Of a stretch of DNA of 8,754 nucleotides, positions 1 through 6,170 are shown one piece after another; position 1 is the stretch's first letter; the number at the start of each line of letters is the position of its first letter. The DNA lies in contig JBEKKU010000095.1 of the NCBI GenBank assembly GCA_050010575.1, positions 1 to 8,754 on the forward strand. Direction: 5' to 3'. The stretch is from Palsa-1188 sp050010575. GTDB lineage: Bacteria; Bacillota; DSM-12270; Thermacetogeniales; Thermacetogeniaceae. The notes under the pieces were generated by a model that was not told the origin of the DNA, did no database searches, and worked only from the letters and a program-made list of their open reading frames with translations. The position numbers were made by a program, and so were the translations under genes.

Positions 1-98
1 AGCTGATCGTGGTCATTCTTCCGGATACCGGCGAGCGATATTTGAGCACTCCCCTCTTCCAGATAGAAGACAAGAGCTCCACCTGTAACAAGAACTAG
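1..98 (+). CDS. cysK: Cysteine synthase, C-terminal end only (partial)
   Basis: An open frame (codons from base 3) runs from the window edge to a TAG at 96-98. It ends LIVVILPDTGERYLSTPLF followed by a short polar tail, QIEDKSSTCNKN. The stretch VILPDTGERYLSTPLF is the well-known C-terminal signature of CysK-type O-acetylserine sulfhydrylases, PLP enzymes that make cysteine from O-acetylserine and sulfide in the cytoplasm. Only 31 complete codons are inside the window, so the PLP lysine and substrate loop cannot be checked. It lies 74 bp upstream of metY on the same strand with no terminator between them, so the two are probably co-transcribed. CysM-type or cystathionine beta-synthase-like relatives are less likely, because the GERYLST box is most typical of CysK. 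Confidence 0.85.
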   Translation, partial: LIVVILPDTGERYLSTPLFQIEDKSSTCNKN

Positions 99-172
99 GT
101 TGAGGCGCCAAGAATCGTTATTAATCACTATAACTTGAGTTTCGAAAGAGCCGTTGAAGGGAGTGCGACTAA

Positions 173-1456
173 GTGAGCGAAAACTGGAGCTTTGCCACGC
201 AGGCGGTGCATGCCGGACAGCAGGTCGATCCTACTACAGGGGCCCGGGCGGTGCCGATCTACCAGACAACGTCTTATGTTTTCAATGATGCGGACCATGC
301 TGCCAACCTGTTTGGGCTGAAGGAATTCGGCAACATCTACAGCAGGATCATGAACCCGACCTGTGATGTTTTCGAACAGCGGGTAGCTGTTCTGGAGGGT
401 GGAGTGGGCGCTCTGGCCGCCGGTTCTGGGGCTGCGGCCATTACTCTGGCGATACTGAATATCGCCGGCGCCGGCGACGAGATCGTATCCTCCAGCAATC
501 TCTATGGGGGTACCTTCAACCTGTTTGCCCACACCTTTGCCAAGATCGGTATCAAGGTCAAGTTTGTCGATCCCGGTGAACCTGAGAATTTCCGGGGAGC
601 CATTACCTCAAAGACCAAGGCTCTGTATGCGGAGACGATCGGCAACCCCAAAAGCGATGTTCCCGATCTGGAGGCAATCGCTAAAATTGCTCACGAGGCG
701 GGAGTCCCTCTGATCATTGACAGCACTTTTGCCACTCCCTACCTGTGCCGGCCATTTGAACACGGCGCCGATATTGTGGTTCACTCAGCCACCAAATTTA
801 TCGGTGGCCATGGCACTTCCATTGGGGGTATCATCGTCGACAGCGGAAACTTTGACTGGAACAATGGCAAGTTTCCCGGCCTGGTAGATCCGGATCCCAG
901 CTATCACGGGATCAGGTACATGGAGGCCTTCGGAAAACTGGCTTACATCATCAAGGTCCGCGTTCAGTTGATGAGAGACATCGGTGCCTGCATGAGCCCG
1001 TTCAACGCCTTTCTTTTCCTGCAAGGCCTGGAAACATTGCCCCTGAGAATGGAAAGGCACAGCGCCAATGCTCTGGCAGTAGCCAAATACCTGCAGTCAC
1101 ACCCAGGGGTGACCTGGGTGAACTATCCGGGTCTACCCGGTGACGCTTCCTACGAATTGGGTAAGAAGTACCTGCCCAAAGGCTGCGGAGCCATTTTCGC
1201 TTTTGGAGTCAAGGGGGGGCGGGAAGCCGGTCGCAAACTGGTCAACAGTGTAAAGCTGTTCTCGCTGCTGGCCAATGTTGGTGACGCCAAATCCCTGATC
1301 ATTCATCCCGCTTCAACCACGCACCAGCAGTTGACTGCGGAACAACAACTGAGTTCGGGGGTTACGGAAGATCTGATCCGTCTTTCCATAGGGATTGAGG
1401 ATGTCGCAGATATCATCGGTGATCTGGAGCAGGCGCTGGAGATTGCCACAAAATAA
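173..1456 (+). CDS. metY: O-acetylhomoserine sulfhydrylase (aminocarboxypropyltransferase) MetY
   Basis: A 427-residue cytoplasmic PLP enzyme of the Cys/Met metabolism (transsulfuration) family. MetY condenses O-acetylhomoserine with sulfide to give homocysteine, or with methanethiol to give methionine. Visible landmarks are Tyr111 in the LYGGTF PLP-ring motif, Asp183 in IIDSTFATP, and the Schiff-base Lys208 in HSATKFIGGHGTSIGG. The long insert after the lysine (VDSGNFDWNNGKFPGLVDPDPSYHG begins near residue 222) and the length near 430 separate MetY from the ~380-residue cystathionine enzymes. The start is a GTG preceded by GAAGGGAG about 10 bases upstream, and MSENWSFATQAVHAG matches the family N-terminus. 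Two stop codons stand in tandem (TAA TAG). It follows cysK closely, which suggests a shared sulfide-assimilation transcript. No S-box precedes it. Confidence 0.95.
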   Translation: MSENWSFATQAVHAGQQVDPTTGARAVPIYQTTSYVFNDADHAANLFGLKEFGNIYSRIMNPTCDVFEQRVAVLEGGVGALAAGSGAAAITLAILNIAGAGDEIVSSSNLYGGTFNLFAHTFAKIGIKVKFVDPGEPENFRGAITSKTKALYAETIGNPKSDVPDLEAIAKIAHEAGVPLIIDSTFATPYLCRPFEHGADIVVHSATKFIGGHGTSIGGIIVDSGNFDWNNGKFPGLVDPDPSYHGIRYMEAFGKLAYIIKVRVQLMRDIGACMSPFNAFLFLQGLETLPLRMERHSANALAVAKYLQSHPGVTWVNYPGLPGDASYELGKKYLPKGCGAIFAFGVKGGREAGRKLVNSVKLFSLLANVGDAKSLIIHPASTTHQQLTAEQQLSSGVTEDLIRLSIGIEDVADIIGDLEQALEIATK

Positions 1457-1470
1457 TAGGAGACGGCCGC

Positions 1471-1486
1471 GCCCGCGCCGGCGGGC
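1471..1486 (+). repeat. GC-only hairpin 15 bp after metY
   Basis: GCCCGC (1471-1476) and GCGGGC (1481-1486) form a perfect 6-bp stem around a GCCG loop, just past the tandem stops of metY. No T-run follows, so a Rho-independent terminator is not supported. It may protect the 3' end of the metY mRNA or act as a weak pause. The rest of the 1457-1645 gap shows no gene, and I see no convincing -35/-10 pair. A short inverted repeat, GTCA-5-TGAC, lies at about 1616-1628 just before the nifS ribosome binding site. It is too short to call an operator. Confidence 0.4.
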
Positions 1487-1645
1487 ACCCGGAAGCTCAG
1501 AGCCTGCATGGGCCTGCCACTAATGAAGCCGCCTTGTCGTGGAGACATTATCGGTAAAGCAGTCTCAGGCACTGACTACCAGAGAGTATATGTCACGGGT
1601 AAAATAGATAACTAAGTCAAACACTGACACGGGAGCTGAATCGAA

Positions 1646-2815
1646 ATGCGCAAGGTTTATTTGGATCATGCTGCAACCACGCCTCTGCACCCAGAAGTCT
1701 TAGCGCTGATGTACGAGTTTATGAGGGATACCTTTGGCAATCCCTCCAGCGTGCACTCTTTCGGCAGGGAGGCCAAAAAATTCACAGAGGAAGCACGTCA
1801 GAAAGTGGCTGATCTGATTGGGGCGACACCGGAGGAGATTTATTTCACCAGCGGCGGAACCGAAGCAGACAACATCGCTATTATCGGCACGGCAATGGCC
1901 AGGCGGAAAAACGGCAACCATATCATCACCAGCGCCATCGAGCACCACGCCGTGCTGGATACTTTCAAGTATCTTGGAAAGAATGGATTTGAGGTCACCC
2001 TTTTACCCGTTGACAAATATGGCATGGTCGACCCGGATGAGGTGGCCAGGGCAATCAGGAAGGAAACCACGCTGGTTACGATCATGCATGCCAACAACGA
2101 GATCGGGACAATCCAACCGATCGCCGAGATCGGCCGGATTGTCCGGGAGCAGGGGGTGGTTTTTCACAGCGACGCTGTTCAGACCTTGACCAAGATCCCC
2201 GTTAATGTGGATGATCTGGACGTAGACCTGCTCTCGCTGTCATCGCACAAGATCTACGGCCCGAAGGGAATTGGAGCGCTATACGTGAGGAAGGGGATCA
2301 GGCTGCAGCCGATCATGCACGGCGGAGGACAGGAGCGCAAGCTGCGTTCGGGCACGGAAAACACCTCTGGTATCGTGGGATTCGGGAAGGCGGCTGAGAT
2401 CGGCGCCCGGGACTTGGAGCAGGAGTCAAGGCGGGTTAAAGGCTTGAGAGATGAACTGATCGGGCGGGTGCTCGCTGAAATTTCATCGGTAACGCTGAAC
2501 GGTCATCCGGAGCAGCGATTGCCCAATAACGCCAATTTCAGCGTTGCCTATGTGGAAGGAGAGTCCCTGGTGCTGAGCCTGGACCTGGACGGGATCGCCG
2601 TCTCCTCCGGATCGGCGTGCAGTTCGGGTTCGTTACAGCCATCACATGTCCTAAAGGCGCTTGGCCTGCCTCACGAGATGATGCACGGATCGCTCAGGAT
2701 GACCCTGGGCCGGGCCAATAGCGAGGAAGATATCGACTATGTGGTTAAATCGTTGAAAAACATTGTCACCAGGTTGCGTAGTTTTTCTCCCCTGGCACAA
2801 CCGACACGGGCTTAA
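1646..2815 (+). CDS. nifS: Cysteine desulfurase, NifS/IscS family
   Basis: A 389-residue fold-type I PLP enzyme that turns cysteine into alanine and a persulfide, supplying sulfur for Fe-S clusters and thiocofactors. The N-terminus MRKVYLDHAATTPLHPEV is the classic NifS start. Other landmarks are TSGGTEADN (68-76), the EHHAVL pair His100/His101, HANNEIGT (148-155), and the PLP lysine Lys202 in SLSSHKIYGPKGIGALY. The catalytic Cys325 lies in VSSGSACSSGSLQPSHVL, a long mobile loop that marks group I (NifS/IscS) rather than SufS. GGGAG at 1631-1635 sits 10 bases before the ATG. The gene lies upstream of nifU, its expected scaffold partner, although 320 bp separate them. Assignment to NifS versus IscS is a naming matter here. 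No nitrogenase genes are in view, so a housekeeping Fe-S role is the simpler reading. Confidence 0.95.
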   Translation: MRKVYLDHAATTPLHPEVLALMYEFMRDTFGNPSSVHSFGREAKKFTEEARQKVADLIGATPEEIYFTSGGTEADNIAIIGTAMARRKNGNHIITSAIEHHAVLDTFKYLGKNGFEVTLLPVDKYGMVDPDEVARAIRKETTLVTIMHANNEIGTIQPIAEIGRIVREQGVVFHSDAVQTLTKIPVNVDDLDVDLLSLSSHKIYGPKGIGALYVRKGIRLQPIMHGGGQERKLRSGTENTSGIVGFGKAAEIGARDLEQESRRVKGLRDELIGRVLAEISSVTLNGHPEQRLPNNANFSVAYVEGESLVLSLDLDGIAVSSGSACSSGSLQPSHVLKALGLPHEMMHGSLRMTLGRANSEEDIDYVVKSLKNIVTRLRSFSPLAQPTRA

Positions 2816-2852
2816 CAACATTGCCTAAATGTAGTAGAATAAAGTGAAACTT

Positions 2853-2884
2853 GCATCAGATGGGGTTTTAACCCCATCTGATGC
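2853..2884. repeat. Perfect 32-nt palindrome downstream of nifS
   Basis: GCATCAGATGGGGTT (2853-2867) is followed by TT and then its exact reverse complement (2870-2884). The sequence lies 37 bp after the nifS stop. As RNA it would form a 14-bp stem with a four-base loop. No T-run follows on either strand, so it is not a standard intrinsic terminator. It might still block 3' exonucleases or be a copy of a genome-wide intergenic palindrome. Confidence 0.75.
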
Positions 2885-2903
2885 TTAGTTGAACAGATCC
2901 AGG

Positions 2904-3058
2904 AGCTTAGCGCCCCTTACCTGTGCCGTTTTCTTCAGGCCGGGCTTTAGCCCGGATACGGCGCTCACCGCTTGTACTTGTTTTTACCAAAATTATTATG
3001 AAACAAGTATAAGTGCGACTAAAGCTTCTGCCTGCGCTAAAGCTTGGCACAAGCCAAG
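2904..3058 (+). repeat. Nested inverted repeats able to form a three-way junction, plus an adjoining hairpin
   Basis: A closing stem pairs 2904-2913 (AGCTTAGCGC) with 3034-3044 (GCGCTAAAGCT), 10 bp with one bulged A. Inside it are two arms. One arm pairs 2925-2929 with 2958-2962 and carries the inner hairpin CCGGGCT-TT-AGCCCGG at 2940-2955. The other pairs 2969-2983 with 3001-3015, 15 bp with two G-U pairs and a 17-base loop. A further hairpin, CTTGGC-ACAA-GCCAAG, at 3043-3058 competes slightly with the closing stem. The AGCGCC at 2909-2914 can alternatively pair with GGCGCT at 2960-2965. The pairings were found by eye. An RNA element and a mobile-element remnant are both possible. Confidence 0.45.
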
Positions 3059-3117
3059 TCTTCTTTACAGAGCGGGGGTATTAGGGGCGGTTAGCTATCG
3101 GATAAATGTAAAGCTGT

Positions 3118-3127
3118 AGGAAAGAGG
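3118..3127 (+). promoter_or_regulatory. Ribosome binding site that fixes the nifU start
   Basis: AGGAAAGAGG ends 8 bases before GTG at 3136 but only 2 bases before the in-frame TTG at 3130. The spacing therefore favours the GTG, as does the resulting family-typical N-terminus MYNETVMDNF. Confidence 0.7.
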
Positions 3128-3135
3128 CGTTGCCA

Positions 3136-3579
3136 GTGTACAACGAAACTGTGATGGATAACTTTCAAAATCCCCAGAACGTCGGACAGATCCCTGATGC
3201 CGATGGTATTGGTGAGGTTGGCAACATTGTTTGTGGTGATATTCTGAGAGTCTACATAAAAGTCAAAGACGGCAAACTCGATGACGTCAAGTATATGACT
3301 TACGGCTGTGCTGCAGCTACTGCCTCGGGAAGCATGATGACAACTCTGGCCAAGGGTTTGACCATTGAGGAAGGCCTTAATCTGGTCAATAAAGATGTCG
3401 CCAGAGCCCTTGGCGGGTTGCCGCCTCAGAAGGTACACTGCTCCAATCTGGCCGCAGATGCATTGCACAAGGCGATCCGGGACTGGCAGCGGAAGACCGG
3501 TCAGCTGCCCGAAGGATATGAAGAGGTTGAAGATAGTCACGATCATGGCGGCGAGGACGGTTGCCCGGTGGCGGAGTAG
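3136..3579 (+). CDS. nifU: Fe-S cluster assembly scaffold, NifU/IscU N-terminal-type
   Basis: A 147-residue protein (GTG start) that receives sulfur from the cysteine desulfurase and iron to build [2Fe-2S] clusters in the cytoplasm before handing them to apoproteins. The start MYNETVMDNFQNPQNVG is the IscU/NifU N-terminal signature. Expected cluster ligands are present: Cys33 and Asp35 in IVCGD, Cys58 in YGCAAATASGSM, and His101/Cys102 in PPQKVHCSNLA. The motifs differ a little from textbook IscU (usually GNPxCGD and FGCGxAIASSS). Only this one domain is present; the ferredoxin-like and C-terminal NifU domains are absent. The tail SHDHGGEDGCPVAE is rich in His, Asp and Glu and adds Cys143. 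Two TAG stops follow in tandem. It is 320 bp after nifS and just upstream of the SAM riboswitch. Confidence 0.93.
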   Translation: MYNETVMDNFQNPQNVGQIPDADGIGEVGNIVCGDILRVYIKVKDGKLDDVKYMTYGCAAATASGSMMTTLAKGLTIEEGLNLVNKDVARALGGLPPQKVHCSNLAADALHKAIRDWQRKTGQLPEGYEEVEDSHDHGGEDGCPVAE

Positions 3580-3633
3580 TAGAATCCGGAACTGGTTTAA
3601 GGCGAGTACTATTGTCAAAATAAAATAGCAAAG

Positions 3634-3748
3634 TTCTTCTTATCAAGAGAAGGGGAGGGAATGGCCCGATGAACCTTCGGCAACCACCATGCTCCAGCTG
3701 GGAAGGTGCCAATTCCTGCCGGTTAGCGCCGGAAAGATGAGAAGGGGG
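3634..3748 (+). promoter_or_regulatory. SAM-I (S-box) riboswitch aptamer
   Basis: This leader element binds S-adenosylmethionine and turns off transcription of the downstream genes. The conserved core is plain: CTTATCAAGAGA, then GGAGGGAATGGCCCGATGA with the kink-turn GATGA at 3668-3672, CGGCAACC, the P3 arm closing at AAGGTGCCAATTCC, and GGAAAGATGAGAAG. P1 pairs CTTCTTATC (3636-3644) with GATGAGAAG (3736-3744), nine pairs with one G-U, extendable by two T-G pairs. Without SAM, 3737-3748 can instead pair with 3761-3772 over 12 continuous base pairs, breaking up the terminator. The riboswitch sits directly ahead of the two transsulfuration-type genes, the expected place for metIC-type operons. 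No confident promoter was seen between the nifU stop and P1, so the RNA may start there weakly or come from upstream. Confidence 0.95.
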
Positions 3749-3756
3749 AGCATTCC

Positions 3757-3784
3757 AAAACCCTCTTCTTATGAAGAGGGTTTT
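3757..3784 (+). terminator. Riboswitch-controlled intrinsic terminator
   Basis: CCCTCTTC (3761-3768), loop TTAT and GAAGAGGG (3773-3780) form an 8-bp stem, extended to 12 bp by AAAA (3757-3760) pairing with TTTT (3781-3784). The T-run is only four long and belongs to the stem, then AACAT follows. This is short for a strong terminator. The hairpin leaves the downstream ribosome binding site (3798-3804) free, which argues for transcriptional rather than translational control. Confidence 0.85.
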
Positions 3785-3797
3785 AACATATTAAGAT

Positions 3798-3804
3798 GAG
3801 GTGA
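3798..3804 (+). promoter_or_regulatory. Ribosome binding site that fixes the start of the first riboswitch-controlled gene
   Basis: GAGGTGA lies 5 bases before ATG at 3810. The in-frame GTG at 3801 sits inside this site, so it is not a likely start, and MKLATQIAQAG gives the expected family N-terminus. Confidence 0.75.
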
Positions 3805-3809
3805 GCAGG

Positions 3810-4949
3810 ATGAAGCTAGCCACACAAATTGCTCAGGCCGGCCTGTGTTGGGATGAGAAGACGGGCGCCATCAGCATGCCTATTTTCCAAACTTCCACTT
3901 TTCGCCATCCCGGTCTGGGCCAGAGTACGGGCTATGATTACAGCCGTACTATCAATCCCACCCGCAAGACGTTGGAGGATTGTATCTGTCAACTGGAGAC
4001 CGGTAGCCGGGGACTGGCTTTCGCCTCTGGTATGGCTGCTATCGCCGCCCTGGTGCACCTGTTTAAACCAGGCGATCACCTATTGGTCTCGGATGACCTC
4101 TATGGGGGCACCTATCGCCTCTTCACGCAGCTCTGGGCAAACTATGGACTGTCATTTACCTTTACCGATATGACTGATCTGGCAGCTATACAAAAGAGTA
4201 TCACTCCCCATACTAAGGCGGTCTTTATCGAAACTCCTACCAACCCCTTGATGAAGATTATCGATCTACAGGCAGTAATCAGGCTGGCCAAGGAGAGAGC
4301 CCTGCTGACTATCGTCGATAATACCTTTTTTACGCCTTACCTGCAGCGTCCCCTGGAATACGGCGCAGATATCGTTGTCCATAGTGCCAGCAAATATATT
4401 GGCGGCCATAACGACGTAGTCGCTGGTCTCCTGGTAGCTGCCAACGAGGAACTAGGGGACAGGCTCGCCTATATTCAGAATGCGGCGGGGGCGGTCCTGG
4501 GTCCCGAAGATAGTTGGCTGCTGCTGCGAGGAATGAAGACTCTGGCAGCACGGTTGGAGTGGTCTCAGCGAACAGCGTCGCGCCTGGCCGTATTTCTGCA
4601 AAAACACCCAGCGGTCAGCAGGGTCTATTACCCCGGTCTGACGGACCATCCGGGCCACCAACTCTGTAGAAGGCAGGCCAGAGGGTTCGGGGCGATGCTC
4701 TCTTTCGAGGTCAGATCGCCGGATCAGGTTTCCGGCATCCTGTCCCGGTTAAGGGTGATCTCCTTTGCCGAAAGCCTGGGAGGTGTGGAATCGTTGATTA
4801 CCTATCCGGAGACTCAGACACATACGGACATCCCTGTGGCGGAAAGGCGTCGGCTCGGCATCAGCGACAGCCTGCTCAGGCTCTCGGTGGGACTGGAGCA
4901 TTATACTGACTTGAAAGCTGACCTGAACCAGGCTTTAAGCGCATCATAG
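3810..4949 (+). CDS. metB: Cystathionine gamma-synthase / O-acetylhomoserine (thiol)-lyase type enzyme, B. subtilis MetI-like
   Basis: A 379-residue PLP enzyme of the transsulfuration family. The inferred reaction is condensation of an acylated homoserine with cysteine to cystathionine, possibly also with sulfide. Visible landmarks are Tyr44 and Arg46 (YDYSRTINPT, phosphate contacts), SGMAAI (73-78), LYGGTYRLF with Tyr98, Asp170 in IVDNTF, Lys195 in HSASKYIGGHNDVVAG, and the SLGGVESLITYPETQTH segment (322-338). Stretches such as GARGLAF-like SRGLAFASGMAA, DLYGGTYRLF and SLGGVES-ITYP-TQTH-DIP agree with B. subtilis MetI as I recall it. It is the first gene behind the SAM riboswitch, 19 bp ahead of its paralogue. 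Cystathionine gamma-lyase is the main alternative, since motifs do not separate these activities with certainty. This is not the permease that is also named MetI. Confidence 0.85.
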   Translation: MKLATQIAQAGLCWDEKTGAISMPIFQTSTFRHPGLGQSTGYDYSRTINPTRKTLEDCICQLETGSRGLAFASGMAAIAALVHLFKPGDHLLVSDDLYGGTYRLFTQLWANYGLSFTFTDMTDLAAIQKSITPHTKAVFIETPTNPLMKIIDLQAVIRLAKERALLTIVDNTFFTPYLQRPLEYGADIVVHSASKYIGGHNDVVAGLLVAANEELGDRLAYIQNAAGAVLGPEDSWLLLRGMKTLAARLEWSQRTASRLAVFLQKHPAVSRVYYPGLTDHPGHQLCRRQARGFGAMLSFEVRSPDQVSGILSRLRVISFAESLGGVESLITYPETQTHTDIPVAERRRLGISDSLLRLSVGLEHYTDLKADLNQALSAS

Positions 4950-4968
4950 AGGAGGCGGATTCAAAAAA

Positions 4969-6108
4969 ATGGGTATGGGGACAAAGCTGATTCACCCCGG
5001 CAATGAGGTGGATGAAACCACAGGAGCGGTCAGTGCTCCTATCTACCAGAGCGTCATCTTTGCCCAAAAGGACCTGGACACCGCTGGCAAATGGGAATAC
5101 ACGAGATCTGGCAATCCTACCAGGGCAGCCCTGGAGGAAACAGTGGCGGTGCTGGAAGGTGGGGAGTATGGATTTGCCTTCGCCTCTGGCATGGCGGCAA
5201 TCATGGCTGCCTTCTGCCTTTTTTCGGCGGGCGATCACATTCTGGTGGCCCGCGATATTTATGGGGGCACCTTTCGTCTGGTAACCAAGCTGCTGCCCCG
5301 GTTCGGTTTTCAGATCGAGCTTGTGGACACCATCGATCTGGAGAATGTCAGAAGAGCCATCAGGCCTGAAACGCGCGGGCTATATCTGGAGACCCCCTCC
5401 AACCCGCTGCTGAAGATCACCGATCTCCGGGCAGCAACAGCCCTGGCGCATGAACACAAGATCATCACTATCGCCGATAACACCCTGATGACCCCTTATC
5501 TGCAACGCCCGCTGGAGTTGGGTGTAGATGTAGTTGTCCACAGCGCTACCAAGTACCTGAGCGGCCACAGCGATTGTCTGGCTGGAGTGATTGTTACCGG
5601 CAGCCAGCGCCTGGCCAACGAGATCCACTTCGTTCAGAACAGTATCGGGGCTGTACTGGCACCGCACGAGTGCTGGCTGATTATGAGAGGGATCAAGACC
5701 CTAAAAGTGCGGCTGGAGCAGCAGCAAACCACAGCTGGCCGGATTGCCGAATGGTTGTCAAACCGCCCGGAGATCGGAGCGGTTTACTACCCTGCATTGC
5801 AGAACCACCCTGGCCGGTCATTGCACTTTTCGCAGGCCGGGGGGTCAGGGGGCGTGCTGTCTTTTCGCTTATCCGACGAAGAGTGCGCCCACAGGTTTAT
5901 TGACGGACTGCATCTACCAGCCATTGGCTCCAGCCTGGGGGCGGTGGAGAGCATTGTAACCCTGCCGGCCACCATGTCTCACGGAGCGCTAACCGTGGAG
6001 ATGCGTCAGACGCTCGGCATCAGCCGTGATCTAGTGAGGCTTTCAGTAGGACTCGAGGATTTTGATGACCTGAGGGACGATCTCGAACAGGCTCTTCAGG
6101 GCATATAA
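4969..6108 (+). CDS. metC: Cystathionine beta-lyase type enzyme, B. subtilis MetC-like
   Basis: A 379-residue PLP enzyme of the same family. The inferred reaction is cleavage of cystathionine to homocysteine, pyruvate and ammonia, the step after the preceding gene. Landmarks are Tyr44/Arg46 (WEYTRSGNPT), SGMAAI (73-78), IYGGTFRL with Tyr98, ETPSNPLLKITD (141-152), Asp170 in IADNTLMTP, Lys195 in HSATKYLSGHSDCLAG, and SSLGAVESIVTLPATMSH (321-338). YTRSGNPTR, TKLLPRFGF and SGHSD resemble Firmicute MetC as I remember it. GGAGG at 4951-4955 is 13 bases before the ATG, a little far. A second ATG at 4975 would be farther still, so the first is kept. It is co-transcribed with the upstream paralogue under the SAM riboswitch. 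Cystathionine gamma-lyase activity cannot be excluded. Confidence 0.83.
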   Translation: MGMGTKLIHPGNEVDETTGAVSAPIYQSVIFAQKDLDTAGKWEYTRSGNPTRAALEETVAVLEGGEYGFAFASGMAAIMAAFCLFSAGDHILVARDIYGGTFRLVTKLLPRFGFQIELVDTIDLENVRRAIRPETRGLYLETPSNPLLKITDLRAATALAHEHKIITIADNTLMTPYLQRPLELGVDVVVHSATKYLSGHSDCLAGVIVTGSQRLANEIHFVQNSIGAVLAPHECWLIMRGIKTLKVRLEQQQTTAGRIAEWLSNRPEIGAVYYPALQNHPGRSLHFSQAGGSGGVLSFRLSDEECAHRFIDGLHLPAIGSSLGAVESIVTLPATMSHGALTVEMRQTLGISRDLVRLSVGLEDFDDLRDDLEQALQGI

Positions 6109-6114
6109 TATTGC

Positions 6115-6144
6115 TTGGAGTCTGGCTAGCTAGCCAGACTCCAA
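6115..6144. repeat. Perfect 30-nt palindrome after metC
   Basis: TTGGAGTCTGGCTAG (6115-6129) is followed at once by its exact reverse complement, six bases after the metC stop. GC on each side (6113-6114 and 6146-6147) extends the stem past one bulged T. As RNA it folds to a 13-bp stem with an AGCT loop. It lies between convergent operons, where a two-way terminator is expected, but neither strand has a T-run after it. Confidence 0.7.
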
Positions 6145-6170
6145 TGCTCATTAACATTCATTTCATCACA

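Larger units (their letters stand above)
2816..3135. other. 320-bp gene-free, inverted-repeat-rich gap between nifS and nifU
   Basis: I find no believable gene here. The one open frame across it (from TTG at 2889) has no ribosome binding site and a composition unlike a protein. The DNA is full of self-complementary stretches: a perfect palindrome at 2853-2884, hairpins at 2940-2955, 2971-3013 and 3043-3058, a closing stem 2904-2913 with 3034-3044, and the direct repeat CTAAAGCTT at 3019-3027 and 3037-3045. The last 70 bp before nifU show no confident promoter. The gap may hold a structured leader RNA for nifU or a decayed non-coding mobile element. The sequence alone cannot decide between these. 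Confidence 0.6.

Noticed and set aside
1565..1630. Promoter or IscR/CymR-type operator ahead of nifS
   Set aside because: TATATG and TAAAAT look like -10 elements, but no matching -35 stands at 16-18 bp. The short GTCA/TGAC repeat does not match a regulator site I can name.
2853..2884. Intrinsic terminator for nifS
   Set aside because: The hairpin is strong but no T-run follows on either strand, so it is reported as a palindrome only.
2889..3119. Open frame of 76 codons in the nifS-nifU gap
   Set aside because: It starts at a TTG with no ribosome binding site, runs across several inverted repeats, and its translation resembles no protein family. It is probably chance.
3596..3626. Promoter for the riboswitch RNA (TTTAAG with TAAAAT)
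   Set aside because: The -35-like element is poor and the spacing is about 19 bp. TTGTCA at 3612 has no -10 at a proper distance.
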